Shown in pieces: positions 26,938 to 34,799 of a DNA stretch of 64,000 nt (position 1 is its first letter; each line of letters begins with the position of its first letter). Both the position numbers and the translations under genes were made by a program. The DNA comes from Macrococcoides epidermidis. Lineage in GTDB: Bacteria; Bacillota; Bacilli; Staphylococcales; Staphylococcaceae. Under the pieces are notes generated by a model. It ran no database searches, was not told where the DNA came from, and saw nothing but the letters and a program-made list of their open reading frames with translations. The DNA lies in NCBI RefSeq assembly GCF_042659445.1, contig NZ_JBHSSR010000001.1; one strand, given 5' to 3'.

Positions 26938-26969
26938 AAGTGCGGGTACATTTTGTACCCGCACTTTTT
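26936..26969. terminator. Terminator of clpL
   Basis: GTGCGGGTAC, loop ATTTT, GTACCCGCAC with flanking A4 and T5; it overlaps the clpL stop codon and works in both directions. Confidence 0.92.
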
Positions 26970-29037
26970 ATGCTATCTTAATATCTGTTTTATCATTATT
27001 TAACGTTAAATGAACATTTTTAACTTCCGGATGTTCTAAATAGTAATCAGTTATATTATCTCTAACATGCTGTTCAACAACACGGCGTAGCGGTCTCGCA
27101 CCAAGCAGTTCATCATAACCATTATCAATTAACCAGTTTTTCGCTTCATCTGTAATTGTCATTGTGATTTCCTTTTTAGCTAATGTTCGTTTAACATCAT
27201 CTAACATAAGATCAACAATTTGAAGTAAACTTGCTTTATCTAAAGGTTTAAATTCTATAATACCATTAAATCGATTTAAGAATTCAGGTCTGAAATAATC
27301 TTTAATGATTGCCATAATGTCAGTGCCTTCCGACTTCTTACTGTCCAAACTAAATCCTGCATTACTTGTGGCAATGATAATCGTGTTTTTAAAGTTGATT
27401 ACATTACCTTGACCATCAGTCAATTTTCCATCATCCAATACTTGTAATAACAATGTTAATATTTGTGGATTTGCTTTTTCAATTTCATCGAACAGAATCA
27501 CTGAATAAGGATTACGGCGAACACGTTCTGTTAATGTATTTGAGTTATCATCGTATCCCACGTAACCAGCAGTAGTACCGATCATTTTAGAAACAGCTGT
27601 TAAATCACTATATTCACTCATGTCCAGACGAATTAATGCTTCTTTATGACCAAATAAATCAACAGCTAACTGTTTTGCGAGTTCTGTTTTACCGACGCCA
27701 GTCGGACCAACAAACAAGAAGCTACCGATCGGTCGGTTACCTTCGTCAAATCCAGCACGATTTCTACGGATTGCTTTTGCCACCGCTTGTACCGCTTCAT
27801 CTTGACCGATAATTTTTTCTGATAATCTATCTTTAATATTTTTCAGGCGTTCAAGATCGTTACTATCCATCTGCGAAACAGGAATTCCAGTTAATCTCTC
27901 AACTGTGCCTGCTACATCATCAACTGTTAACGTGTTTGTTTCGACGCTTTCCTCTATACTATCCTTTATTGATTTAATCTCCATTTGTAGTGCATTTGCC
28001 TGTTCATAATCTTCTCTATCTACTGCTTTTAATTTATCTTGTTCAAGCTGTTCGATTTGTTTTTCTGATTGAACAGTATCAACAACTGTATGATTAGAAG
28101 AAACATGTGCTGCAGTGATATCCAGTAAATCTATCGCTTTATCCGGTAATAATCTTTGCGGGATATATTGAATCGATAAATCTACACAAGCTTTGATCAC
28201 ATTATCGGGTATTTCTACTGCATGATGTTGTTCATATTTTTCTTTTATACCTTCCAATATTGCGATTGTATCCTCTGCAGTTGGCTCATTCACGACAACT
28301 TCATTAAATCGACGAGATAAAGCTGGATCTTTTAATATATTATTACGATACTCATCTTGAGTAGTAGCACCGATGATTGTAATATCTCCTCTGCTTAATG
28401 CTGGTTTTAAAATATCAGATAAGCCTTTACTACCAGAATCAGCACCTGTTGCTCCGCTACCGATCATTTGATGAATCTCATCTAAGAATAATACGATATT
28501 ATCATGTGCTTTCACTTCATTAATTAACTTTTGAACATTTTCTTCAAAAGCACCACGATATTGTGTCCCTGCTTCAAGCGCAGAAATATCTATTGAAATA
28601 ATTTCTTTATCTTTAATTGCCTGTGGTACATCTCCGTCAATAATAGCTTGAGCTAAACCTTCGACAATCGCAGTCTTACCCACCCCTGCTTCACCAACTA
28701 AGATTGGATTATTCTTAATTCTTCTACTTAATACTTCTGCTGTATTACGTATTTCTTTTGAACGTCCAATCACTGGATCTAGTTTTCCATTACGTGCTTC
28801 TTCAGTTAAATTTCTACCAATCTTTGATAAAAACTCACCCTGCACATTGTTATTTTGATGTTTTAATTGTTGTGTCTGATTATCATTAAATTGGTTATTT
28901 TGTATATTTTGAATTGCTTCAGGTGTTACTTCATGCCCATTAATATAAAATTTGCGCTTCACTTGACCTTGTCCTAATTCATTGAACATGCTGTTGAACA
29001 TTTTATCAAAGTTACTGTCAAAAATTCCGTTATTCAT
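26968..29037 (-). CDS. clpL: ATP-dependent chaperone ClpL
   Basis: 689 residues from the ATG at 29037, with TAGGAGTG upstream (a GTG inside that site would add three residues). HSP100 disaggregase with two AAA+ modules: Walker A GEAGVGKT and GPTGVGKT, Walker B LFLDEIH and ILFDEIE. A short UVR-like linker (DREDYEQANALQMEIKSI) separates them. The Clp N-terminal repeat domain of ClpB/ClpC is missing and replaced by an Asn/Gln-rich stretch of about 90 residues, the mark of ClpL. It acts in heat and stress tolerance. Confidence 0.92.
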   Translation of the reverse strand: MNNGIFDSNFDKMFNSMFNELGQGQVKRKFYINGHEVTPEAIQNIQNNQFNDNQTQQLKHQNNNVQGEFLSKIGRNLTEEARNGKLDPVIGRSKEIRNTAEVLSRRIKNNPILVGEAGVGKTAIVEGLAQAIIDGDVPQAIKDKEIISIDISALEAGTQYRGAFEENVQKLINEVKAHDNIVLFLDEIHQMIGSGATGADSGSKGLSDILKPALSRGDITIIGATTQDEYRNNILKDPALSRRFNEVVVNEPTAEDTIAILEGIKEKYEQHHAVEIPDNVIKACVDLSIQYIPQRLLPDKAIDLLDITAAHVSSNHTVVDTVQSEKQIEQLEQDKLKAVDREDYEQANALQMEIKSIKDSIEESVETNTLTVDDVAGTVERLTGIPVSQMDSNDLERLKNIKDRLSEKIIGQDEAVQAVAKAIRRNRAGFDEGNRPIGSFLFVGPTGVGKTELAKQLAVDLFGHKEALIRLDMSEYSDLTAVSKMIGTTAGYVGYDDNSNTLTERVRRNPYSVILFDEIEKANPQILTLLLQVLDDGKLTDGQGNVINFKNTIIIATSNAGFSLDSKKSEGTDIMAIIKDYFRPEFLNRFNGIIEFKPLDKASLLQIVDLMLDDVKRTLAKKEITMTITDEAKNWLIDNGYDELLGARPLRRVVEQHVRDNITDYYLEHPEVKNVHLTLNNDKTDIKIA

Positions 29038-29101
29038 AAAAATCACTCCTATTTAGTTGTAAGTATGGCTACAAAGGGTATTATGTTCCTTTGATAATCT
29101 T

Positions 29102-29130
29102 ATTATACCAATTTGGTCAAAGAAGGTCAA
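29102..29130 (-). promoter_or_regulatory. Sigma-A promoter of clpL
   Basis: Minus strand: TTGACC (29130-29125), exactly 17 nt, TATAAT (29107-29102). The -35 box is inside the first CtsR operator, so repressor binding would block it. Confidence 0.85.
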
Positions 29131-29131
29131 A
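29115..29131. promoter_or_regulatory. CtsR operator 1 of clpL
   Basis: GGTCAAA-GAA-GGTCAAA matches the CtsR heptad direct repeat with a 3-nt spacer exactly. Confidence 0.92.
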
Positions 29132-29137
29132 CGTTAT

Positions 29138-29154
29138 TTTGACTTTATTTGACC
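29138..29154. promoter_or_regulatory. CtsR operator 2 of clpL
   Basis: TTTGACT-TTA-TTTGACC, the CtsR repeat in the opposite orientation with one mismatch, 6 nt from operator 1. Confidence 0.8.
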
Positions 29155-29700
29155 TTTGTTTTTATTTTATTTCATTAAATACTTCTTATTAAACCAGCAG
29201 CAAATAATAATCAACAATTATAATAGAAGAAACTCAAATTAATATAGTGTTATTAAACCTCAATTTTTCTTTGCAAAATGCGATAAATAAATCAGAAGTA
29301 TATGATCCTTATAAAAAATTTTTATTTGTGACCATTTTTTGACAAACATATTCGTTGCAAAATATATATATATATTTCATCCCTTTCATCTCCTATATTT
29401 AATCATCATCAATTTTAATAAAAACACCATATATTTTTTACATAAAATGTAAGCATTATGAATAGAATTAACTTTTTCTTACTCAAAAATTTTGAACTCA
29501 AAGAATATATATGGTCTAATATGTACCGTTACAGAAAATAAACTTTATATTGCAGTTTATATGCAGAATAAAAAATTATTCTTATATCTGTAACTTATAA
29601 AAATATATTTTTTAATCGTTTCTTCTTGTCGAAATACACATCAATTTCGACATAGCTGGACAAGAGACATAAAATTTTTAAATTACTGGAGGATTATATA
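29155..29700. other. AT-rich intergenic region upstream of the first SceD-like gene
   Basis: About 545 nt without a credible gene. The last 80 nt form the leader of the secreted transglycosylase gene, with a hairpin at 29627-29652. I searched by eye for a WalR box (TGTWAH-N5-TGTWAH) on both strands and did not find one here. Confidence 0.6.
29627..29652 (+). promoter_or_regulatory. Leader hairpin upstream of SceD-like gene 1
   Basis: TGTCGAAAT, 8-nt loop, ATTTCGACA, a perfect 9-bp stem about 50 nt before the start codon. The second paralogue has a related TGTCGA/TCGACA hairpin in its leader. Confidence 0.5.
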
Positions 29701-29702
29701 TT

Positions 29703-30398
29703 ATGAAAAAAGCATTATTAACTTCATCATTAGCATTAGCATTAGGTGTAACAGGATTATCAGGAGTAAACGGTTCAAACGAAGCACAAGCATCAGAAAC
29801 GACACAAGCTGTTAAAGTGGATTTCAATGAACTTGCAAACCTAGCAAGAAACAATTCTGAAACATTAAATGAACGCCCAGTACACGCTGGAGCATACAAT
29901 TATTCATTTAATAAAGATGGATATTCTTATAACTTTGAATCAGATGGCATTTACTGGACTTGGGAATATAAATACACGGGTGCAGCAGACACGGTTGTAA
30001 ATCATACATTTACCCAACCAAAAACCGTACAACAATTTGACAATGTTAAAGAACATACACCAATTCAACATACAGCTTATCAAGCACCAGTTCAACAAAA
30101 AGCACCGGTTCAACAAAGCACTTATAAAGCTCCTGTTTCACAAACGTCAACATCAAATGTAAGTGTCAATGCACATTTACAGTTAATTGCACAACGCGAA
30201 TCAGGTGGTAATATCCGTGCGATCAACCCTACTTCAGGTGCAGCAGGTAAATATCAATTTTTACAAAGTACATGGGATACTGTTGCTCCGGCAGAATGGA
30301 AAGGTAAATCACCAGCTTCAGCACCGGAATCGGTTCAAGATGCAGCTGCCGTAAAATTATATAATGAGTACGGTGCACAAAACTGGGTTACAGCTTAA
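29703..30398 (+). CDS. Secreted lysozyme-fold transglycosylase, SceD/IsaA type (paralogue 1)
   Basis: 231 residues. Signal peptide with cleavage likely after AQA (about residue 31). A conserved N-terminal module follows (HAGAYNYSFNKDGYSY, DGIYWTWEYKYTGAADT), typical of the SceD/IsaA group, then a Gln/Pro-rich linker with repeated APVQQ units. The C-terminal lysozyme-like domain has the catalytic Glu in LIAQRESGGN and the GAAGKYQFLQSTWD core. It probably cleaves peptidoglycan glycan strands during growth. The start has GGAGG 8-10 nt upstream. Confidence 0.88.
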   Translation: MKKALLTSSLALALGVTGLSGVNGSNEAQASETTQAVKVDFNELANLARNNSETLNERPVHAGAYNYSFNKDGYSYNFESDGIYWTWEYKYTGAADTVVNHTFTQPKTVQQFDNVKEHTPIQHTAYQAPVQQKAPVQQSTYKAPVSQTSTSNVSVNAHLQLIAQRESGGNIRAINPTSGAAGKYQFLQSTWDTVAPAEWKGKSPASAPESVQDAAAVKLYNEYGAQNWVTA

Positions 30399-30415
30399 TA
30401 TTTAAATTATTACAT

Positions 30416-30450
30416 GCGAAGGATGCTCTGTAGTGCATTCTTCGCTTTTT
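30416..30450 (+). terminator. Terminator of SceD-like gene 1
   Basis: GCGAAGGATGC, 8-nt loop, GCATTCTTCGC, then T5. Confidence 0.9.
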
Positions 30451-30483
30451 ATATTACAAAAACATTTCGGCATTGTAATGAAT

Positions 30484-30500
30484 TGTTATTTTACTGTAAC
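30484..30500 (+). promoter_or_regulatory. WalR (YycF) binding site
   Basis: TGTTAT-TTTAC-TGTAAC matches the consensus TGTWAH-N5-TGTWAH exactly, 120 nt upstream of a secreted cell-wall hydrolase, a typical WalKR target. Confidence 0.75.
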
Positions 30501-30532
30501 GTATGTAATGATTTTATATGTTACATTATTAA

Positions 30533-30558
30533 TGTCGAAAGAGAGATAATTATCGACA
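30533..30558 (+). promoter_or_regulatory. Leader hairpin upstream of SceD-like gene 2
   Basis: TGTCGA paired with TCGACA around 14 nt, 62 nt before the start codon; similar in sequence and place to the leader hairpin of paralogue 1. Confidence 0.4.
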
Positions 30559-30620
30559 GTCAATTTTGACAATCGATAACGAAAATAACAAAACGTAAAT
30601 TAATGGAGGACTTATATATT

Positions 30621-31352
30621 ATGAAAAAAGCAATTTTAACATCATCATTAGCATTAGCATTAGGTACAACGTCGGTAGCAACTGCTGGTCAAGCATACGC
30701 TTCTGAAACTGAAAACACTCAAAAAGAAACTGTAGACTTCGCTCAATTAGCTGAATTAGCTAAAGCAGAATCTGCATCATTAAACGAAAAACCAGTTCAT
30801 GCAGGACCTTACCACTACGAATTCAGCAAAGATGGATTCTCTTATGAATTCAAATCAGATGGTATCTACTGGACTTGGGAATATAAATACACTGGCGCTG
30901 CTGATACTATTGTTAACAAATCAGTAGAAGTTGCATCTGTTGAAGCTCCTAAAGCTGAAGTACAATCAGTAGTAAGTGCACCAGTTGCGAAAACTGCTGC
31001 TCAAACTGCTGTTAAACCAGTTGTTCAACAAACAGCTTATAAAGCTCCTGTAGCACAACCTGCTGCAGTAAAAACTTACAAAGCACCTGTTCAACAAACA
31101 GCTACTGTATCTAACACTGGTGGAGTTAACTGGTCAGCTTTAGCACAATGTGAATCTGGTGGAAATCCAAGTATCGTAGATGCTTCTGGAACTTACCACG
31201 GTTTATATCAATTTGACGTTCAAACATGGCGTGCAGTTGGAGGATCTGGTGTTCCTTCACAAGCATCAGCTGCTGAGCAAACGAAACGTGCACAAATCCT
31301 TTACAGCCAACGTGGATCTCAACCATGGCCAGTATGTGGAGCTCGTTTATAA
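30621..31352 (+). CDS. Secreted transglycosylase with Rpf-like catalytic domain (paralogue 2)
   Basis: 243 residues from the ATG at 30621 (TGGAGGAC upstream; a longer frame from 30603 lacks a site). Signal peptide and N-terminal module are nearly the same as in paralogue 1 (HAGPYHYEFSKDGFSYEF, YWTWEYKYTGAADT), followed by an Ala/Pro/Val/Gln-rich linker. The C-terminal domain differs: LAQCESGGNPSI, GLYQFDVQTWRAVGG and QPWPVCG match the resuscitation-promoting-factor fold, with catalytic Glu in CESGG and two cysteines that could pair. A WalR box lies upstream. Confidence 0.88.
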   Translation: MKKAILTSSLALALGTTSVATAGQAYASETENTQKETVDFAQLAELAKAESASLNEKPVHAGPYHYEFSKDGFSYEFKSDGIYWTWEYKYTGAADTIVNKSVEVASVEAPKAEVQSVVSAPVAKTAAQTAVKPVVQQTAYKAPVAQPAAVKTYKAPVQQTATVSNTGGVNWSALAQCESGGNPSIVDASGTYHGLYQFDVQTWRAVGGSGVPSQASAAEQTKRAQILYSQRGSQPWPVCGARL

Positions 31353-31371
31353 TAACAATTACTATACTTTC

Positions 31372-31403
31372 AAGAAGAATCATATATATGATTCTTCTTT
31401 TTT
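31372..31403 (+). terminator. Terminator of SceD-like gene 2
   Basis: AAGAAGAATCAT and ATGATTCTTCTT form a perfect stem around a few bases, followed by a T-tract. Confidence 0.92.
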
Positions 31404-31482
31404 ATTGAAATTTTACTCTTGCATATACATGTAATTTGTATTATGATTGTTCTTGTCACTATTTTTAGGAGGAAATTTTATA

Positions 31483-32148
31483 ATGAAAAAATATTTATCT
31501 GAATTACTAGGTACATTCGTACTCGTATTCTTTGGTACTGGCACAGCAGTTATGGCTACTTTAAATCCAGACGCTAGCGTAGGAATCTTCGGAATCGCAT
31601 TCGCATTCGGTTTAACAGTTATTGCAGCAGCATATGCAATCGGTGATATTTCTGGAGGACATTTAAATCCTGCAATATCTTTTGCAATGTTTCTAGATAA
31701 GCGTTTATCTTTCAAAGACTTCGCAATCTATTCAGTATTCCAAATTATCGGAGCGTTTATTGCGACATCATTAATCTGGGCGATTCTAAGCTCATTTACT
31801 AAAAAAGTTGATTTCATCTATGGTGCTAACGTGCCAAATAACATCAACAATATGGGCGCATTCTTAGTAGAAGTAATTCTTACGTTCGTATTTGTGTTCG
31901 TTGTATTATCTGTAACAAAAACTAAATTTATCGCACCAAGTTTAGCCGTACTTGTAATCGGTTTAACATTAACAATGGTACATTTAATCGGTATTCCATT
32001 AACAGGAACATCAGTGAATCCAGCAAGAAGTATTGCACCAGCAATCTTTACTGGCGGAGATGCTTTATCAACATTATGGATCTTTATCGTAGCACCATTA
32101 GTAGGTGCAGCAATTGCTACATTTACACATAACTTCCTAGAATCATAA
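31483..32148 (+). CDS. Aquaporin (MIP family, AqpZ-like)
   Basis: 221 residues from the ATG at 31483 (TTAGGAGGAAA upstream; an upstream in-frame ATG is too early). Six membrane helices with the two pore-forming NPA motifs, GGHLNPAIS and TSVNPARS. The second motif and the short loops favour a water channel of the AqpZ type over GlpF; no glycerol kinase gene is adjacent. It is a single gene with its own terminator. Confidence 0.9.
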   Translation: MKKYLSELLGTFVLVFFGTGTAVMATLNPDASVGIFGIAFAFGLTVIAAAYAIGDISGGHLNPAISFAMFLDKRLSFKDFAIYSVFQIIGAFIATSLIWAILSSFTKKVDFIYGANVPNNINNMGAFLVEVILTFVFVFVVLSVTKTKFIAPSLAVLVIGLTLTMVHLIGIPLTGTSVNPARSIAPAIFTGGDALSTLWIFIVAPLVGAAIATFTHNFLES

Positions 32149-32153
32149 AAAAT

Positions 32154-32189
32154 AAGCCTATTCAGTAAAGCTACTGAATAGGCTTTTTC
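32154..32189 (+). terminator. Terminator between aquaporin and spsB
   Basis: AAGCCTATTCAGTA, loop AAGC, TACTGAATAGGCTT, then T3; a perfect 14-bp stem. It ends at the convergent spsB stop. Confidence 0.95.
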
Positions 32190-32776
32190 TATTGATTTAC
32201 CTTATCAAAATCTTCTTCGTAAAAGTCAGTCTCAAAATCTTTGAATGGCCAGATACGTACTGAAACTTTACCTACTATATTCTTGCTATTGATTAAACCA
32301 AGCTCAGGTTTACGACTATCAAGACTGATTTCGCGATTATCTCCAAGCACTAAATATTTACCAGTAGGAATAGTATCTTTACCGCCTGAATGTGATAATG
32401 TTTTCACTGAGAAATTTTCAGTTAGCATTGGGTTAACATTGATTTCACGATTCGCCTGCAAATAATTCTCTTCTACAACCTTACCATTAACATATAATAG
32501 ATCATCCTTATATTCTACCTTGTCACCAGGAAGACCCACTAAACGTTTAATATAATCACTCTTATCATTCGCATGAAATACGATAACGTCTCCCCTATCA
32601 AGACCATTTGTCCATGTTGCCATTTTGTTAATGATGACACGATCTTTATCCTCAAAAGTTGGTGCCATTGAGTCACCACTTACTTGATATTGTACAAAGA
32701 AAAATGATCGGATAATAAACAATGCAATTAATGTTAATCCAATCGATATAATCCATTCTCTTAATTCTTTTTTCAT
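32189..32776 (-). CDS. spsB: Type I signal peptidase SpsB
   Basis: 195 residues from the ATG at 32776 (AGGAGTG upstream). One N-terminal membrane helix, then the S26 catalytic domain outside the cell. The nucleophile is Ser36 in SGDSMAPTF and the general base Lys77 in SDYIKRLVG, the same numbers as in S. aureus SpsB. GDNREISLDSR is the conserved box E. It cleaves signal peptides of secreted proteins such as those encoded just upstream. It is a single copy here; staphylococci often have an inactive SpsA next to it, which is absent. Confidence 0.95.
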   Translation of the reverse strand: MKKELREWIISIGLTLIALFIIRSFFFVQYQVSGDSMAPTFEDKDRVIINKMATWTNGLDRGDVIVFHANDKSDYIKRLVGLPGDKVEYKDDLLYVNGKVVEENYLQANREINVNPMLTENFSVKTLSHSGGKDTIPTGKYLVLGDNREISLDSRKPELGLINSKNIVGKVSVRIWPFKDFETDFYEEDFDKVNQ

Positions 32777-32883
32777 TTTTTTCACACTCCTGCATTCATG
32801 ATACAATACCACGCACATAAATACAAAAATGTGCCAAAATTTATAAGACATTTCAATCGTAAAATTTAACTTAACTAATCAAC

Positions 32884-33384
32884 TTAGTACATTTGTCGCT
32901 TCGGATCTTCACCAAATTTATTAGGACCTGAGGTTCCTTCAATTAATGTAAATATGAAATAGACGATTATTGTAATGAAATAGATTATACATATAACAAT
33001 TACGATTTCAAAATTACTAAAATTTAATAACATACCTATTAGGAATAAAATAATTCCAATAGCTACAACACCTAAATAGGGAAACAACGCCCACCAACCA
33101 TTTATATTAATATCTTGTAATCGACGTGCTGTCACTGTAAATAAAGGAATAAAATTAATTAAGCCCCAAATATAATTGAACATTTCAGTCATACTATCTT
33201 CATCATCTATAGCAACACCATTAGCTGCATCTATATAACTTCCAATCACCATTAAAATAATAGCAATAATAGTATTGATAATTGCTGGAGACCAATATTC
33301 TAGCCTTCGAGCTCTACCTTTCATTTTGAAAGTCTTCTTCCAATATATTTTATAAGCTTCAAAAAAACCGAGATCTTTTTTCAA
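32884..33384 (-). CDS. DUF805 family membrane protein (copy A)
   Basis: 166 residues, about four membrane helices. DUF805 signatures: W-x-K-T-F-x-x-KGRARRLEYW near the N-terminus, TARRLQDININGWW in the middle, and GTSGPNKFGEDPK at the end. The function of the family is unknown. A second DUF805 gene is at 35869-36363. Confidence 0.85.
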   Translation of the reverse strand: MKKDLGFFEAYKIYWKKTFKMKGRARRLEYWSPAIINTIIAIILMVIGSYIDAANGVAIDDEDSMTEMFNYIWGLINFIPLFTVTARRLQDININGWWALFPYLGVVAIGIILFLIGMLLNFSNFEIVIVICIIYFITIIVYFIFTLIEGTSGPNKFGEDPKRQMY

Positions 33385-33432
33385 TATTCACACCTCCCAC
33401 TAAATACTTTAACATAAATTGTTAACAGTAAA

Positions 33433-33450
33433 TCTTAAAGTTACCTTAAA
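33433..33450. promoter_or_regulatory. CCTTAAA direct repeat, copy a
   Basis: TCTTAAA (33433-33439) and CCTTAAA (33444-33450) with 11-bp period, between the divergent DUF805 A gene and the XRE gene. The same motif occurs at 35734 and 36850. An A/T-rich -10-like element follows on the plus strand. Confidence 0.55.
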
Positions 33451-33482
33451 GTTTGTTATCAGTTTGACTATCATATTATATA

Positions 33483-33513
33483 TTTTGACTTATATACTTG
33501 TCAAAATGATAAA
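33483..33513 (+). promoter_or_regulatory. Promoter and possible autoregulatory operator of the XRE gene
   Basis: TTGACT (33485-33490), 17 nt, GATAAA (33508-33513). An inverted repeat TTTTGAC / GTCAAAA (33483-33489 and 33500-33506) overlaps the -35 and spacer, a typical place for a small XRE regulator to bind. The operator role is inferred. Confidence 0.5.
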
Positions 33514-33557
33514 TATACATTACACTACTTATAAAGAATGCAGAAAGGAGTTAAGAG

Positions 33558-33761
33558 ATGAAAAACAGACTCAAAGAACTAAGAGCACGCGATGGCTATA
33601 ACCAGACGCAACTCGCTAAACTCGCTAAAGTATCTCGACAAACCATTTCTCTCATAGAGCGAGATGATTTCATGCCTTCTATTCTTACCGCAGTACGTAT
33701 TGCTAGAATATTTGATGAACCCGTAGAAAATGTATTTATAATTGAGGAGGAAGAGCTGTGA
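33558..33761 (+). CDS. XRE-family small HTH transcriptional regulator
   Basis: 67 residues, essentially one helix-turn-helix domain of the Cro/CI type (LKELRARDGYNQTQLAKLAK and VSRQTISLIERDDFMPS), with no effector domain. The start has AAAGGAGT. It overlaps the next gene by 4 nt; small XRE plus membrane-protein pairs like this are common in Firmicutes. Confidence 0.93.
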   Translation: MKNRLKELRARDGYNQTQLAKLAKVSRQTISLIERDDFMPSILTAVRIARIFDEPVENVFIIEEEEL

Positions 33762-34498
33762 AAAAAGATAAAAAGTTAGGAAGAAGCTTATATGTAGTAT
33801 TAATCGGAGCTATATTCGGTGGGATAATCGGAGGTGGACTCCCTTTAGTAAATGACTTTATAACTTACTTTACGCATAAATATCAAATTAATTTTATGAT
33901 ATATATCGTTCCATTGTTAATGATTGTCTCTGTTTTATTATATTTAAAATCTAAGCACCAATATAATGCTATGTCTCAACCACAAAATAAAAGTGAAGAT
34001 GATCAATATATCTATCAGCTTAATCAATATAATAAATCTTCTAAAAATATTGTAAATGCCAGTAATATTCTTATTCTGGCAATTGCTTTAGCAACAGCAG
34101 ATTTTATTTTGAAGCCTTCAACTCAATATTTAATTTATTATGCAATAATTGTAGTTATATTTTTGTTTCTAGTACTAATATACACAAAACATAATCGAAC
34201 TGTATTATTAGCCTTTCCTTCAATCACTAATAGTGGATTCGAATTAGATTATGAAGATAGACAAATCATGACAACGCTTATTAACAATATAGATGAAGGT
34301 GAAAGACTTGTGATGTTACATGCACTATCAAAGACATATATCGTAATGATATATATGTTAAGCGGCTTATTATTATTACTGGCTTTCTATCAAGCTACTA
34401 GTGGTGAAAATCAATATTTAGCAATGATTGGAATTACATCAGTGCTCATCTATTCTACTATCGCATACTACAAAAAATCAGAAGAATTTAATAAATAG
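33758..34498 (+). CDS. DUF3169-like membrane protein
   Basis: 246 residues starting at a GTG with GAGGAGGAAGAG upstream inside the XRE gene. About six membrane helices in three pairs (residues 10-60, 105-145, 200-240), with a polar loop between. Sequence style (GGIIGGGLPLVNDF at the first helix) and the coupled XRE gene fit the DUF3169 family found in staphylococci. The function is not known. Confidence 0.75.
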   Translation: MKKDKKLGRSLYVVLIGAIFGGIIGGGLPLVNDFITYFTHKYQINFMIYIVPLLMIVSVLLYLKSKHQYNAMSQPQNKSEDDQYIYQLNQYNKSSKNIVNASNILILAIALATADFILKPSTQYLIYYAIIVVIFLFLVLIYTKHNRTVLLAFPSITNSGFELDYEDRQIMTTLINNIDEGERLVMLHALSKTYIVMIYMLSGLLLLLAFYQATSGENQYLAMIGITSVLIYSTIAYYKKSEEFNK

Positions 34499-34504
34499 AC
34501 TACA

Positions 34505-34543
34505 AAAACCAGAGGCTAACATAAAAAATTAGCGTCTGGTTTT
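34505..34543. terminator. Terminator between DUF3169 gene and 34567 gene
   Basis: AAAACCAGA-G-GCTAA, 9-nt loop, TTAGC-G-TCTGGTTTT; a long stem with one mismatch, usable in both directions. Confidence 0.85.
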
Positions 34544-34566
34544 CTATTGATATAATTATATATTTA

Positions 34567-34770
34567 TTAATTGAATATCTCCAATACAAATTCCATCGTA
34601 AATTTCATTACAACTGATAAAATAAAGATTCTCATGATAGCATCAGTTGCAATGTAGCAATAACTACGTTTACTCGCAAGCTTCACGTTATCCTTCTTAT
34701 CTTCATAAGTCATTAGAGTTGAAATAATAATAACAAAAGGCCAACTTGATATCATTGAAAAAATGTCCAT
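34567..34770 (-). CDS. Small membrane protein of unknown function
   Basis: 67 residues with one or two hydrophobic stretches (about 5-20 and 43-62) and a charged middle. The start has GGTGATGAT, a site pattern shared with the neighbouring small gene at 35671. It lies 29 nt after the secreted-protein gene and is probably co-transcribed with it. No family recognised. Confidence 0.6.
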   Translation of the reverse strand: MDIFSMISSWPFVIIISTLMTYEDKKDNVKLASKRSYCYIATDAIMRIFILSVVMKFTMEFVLEIFN

Positions 34771-34799
34771 ATCATCACCATATAATTTCTTACGATACC

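Noticed and set aside
29436..29460. WalR box upstream of the first transglycosylase (TTTACATAAAATGTAAGC)
   Set aside because: It is an inverted, not direct, repeat and one half ends in G, against the consensus.
33433..33450. SaeR binding site
   Set aside because: SaeR boxes are GTTAAG-N6-GTTAAG; here the core is CTTAAA and the period is 11, so the match is poor.
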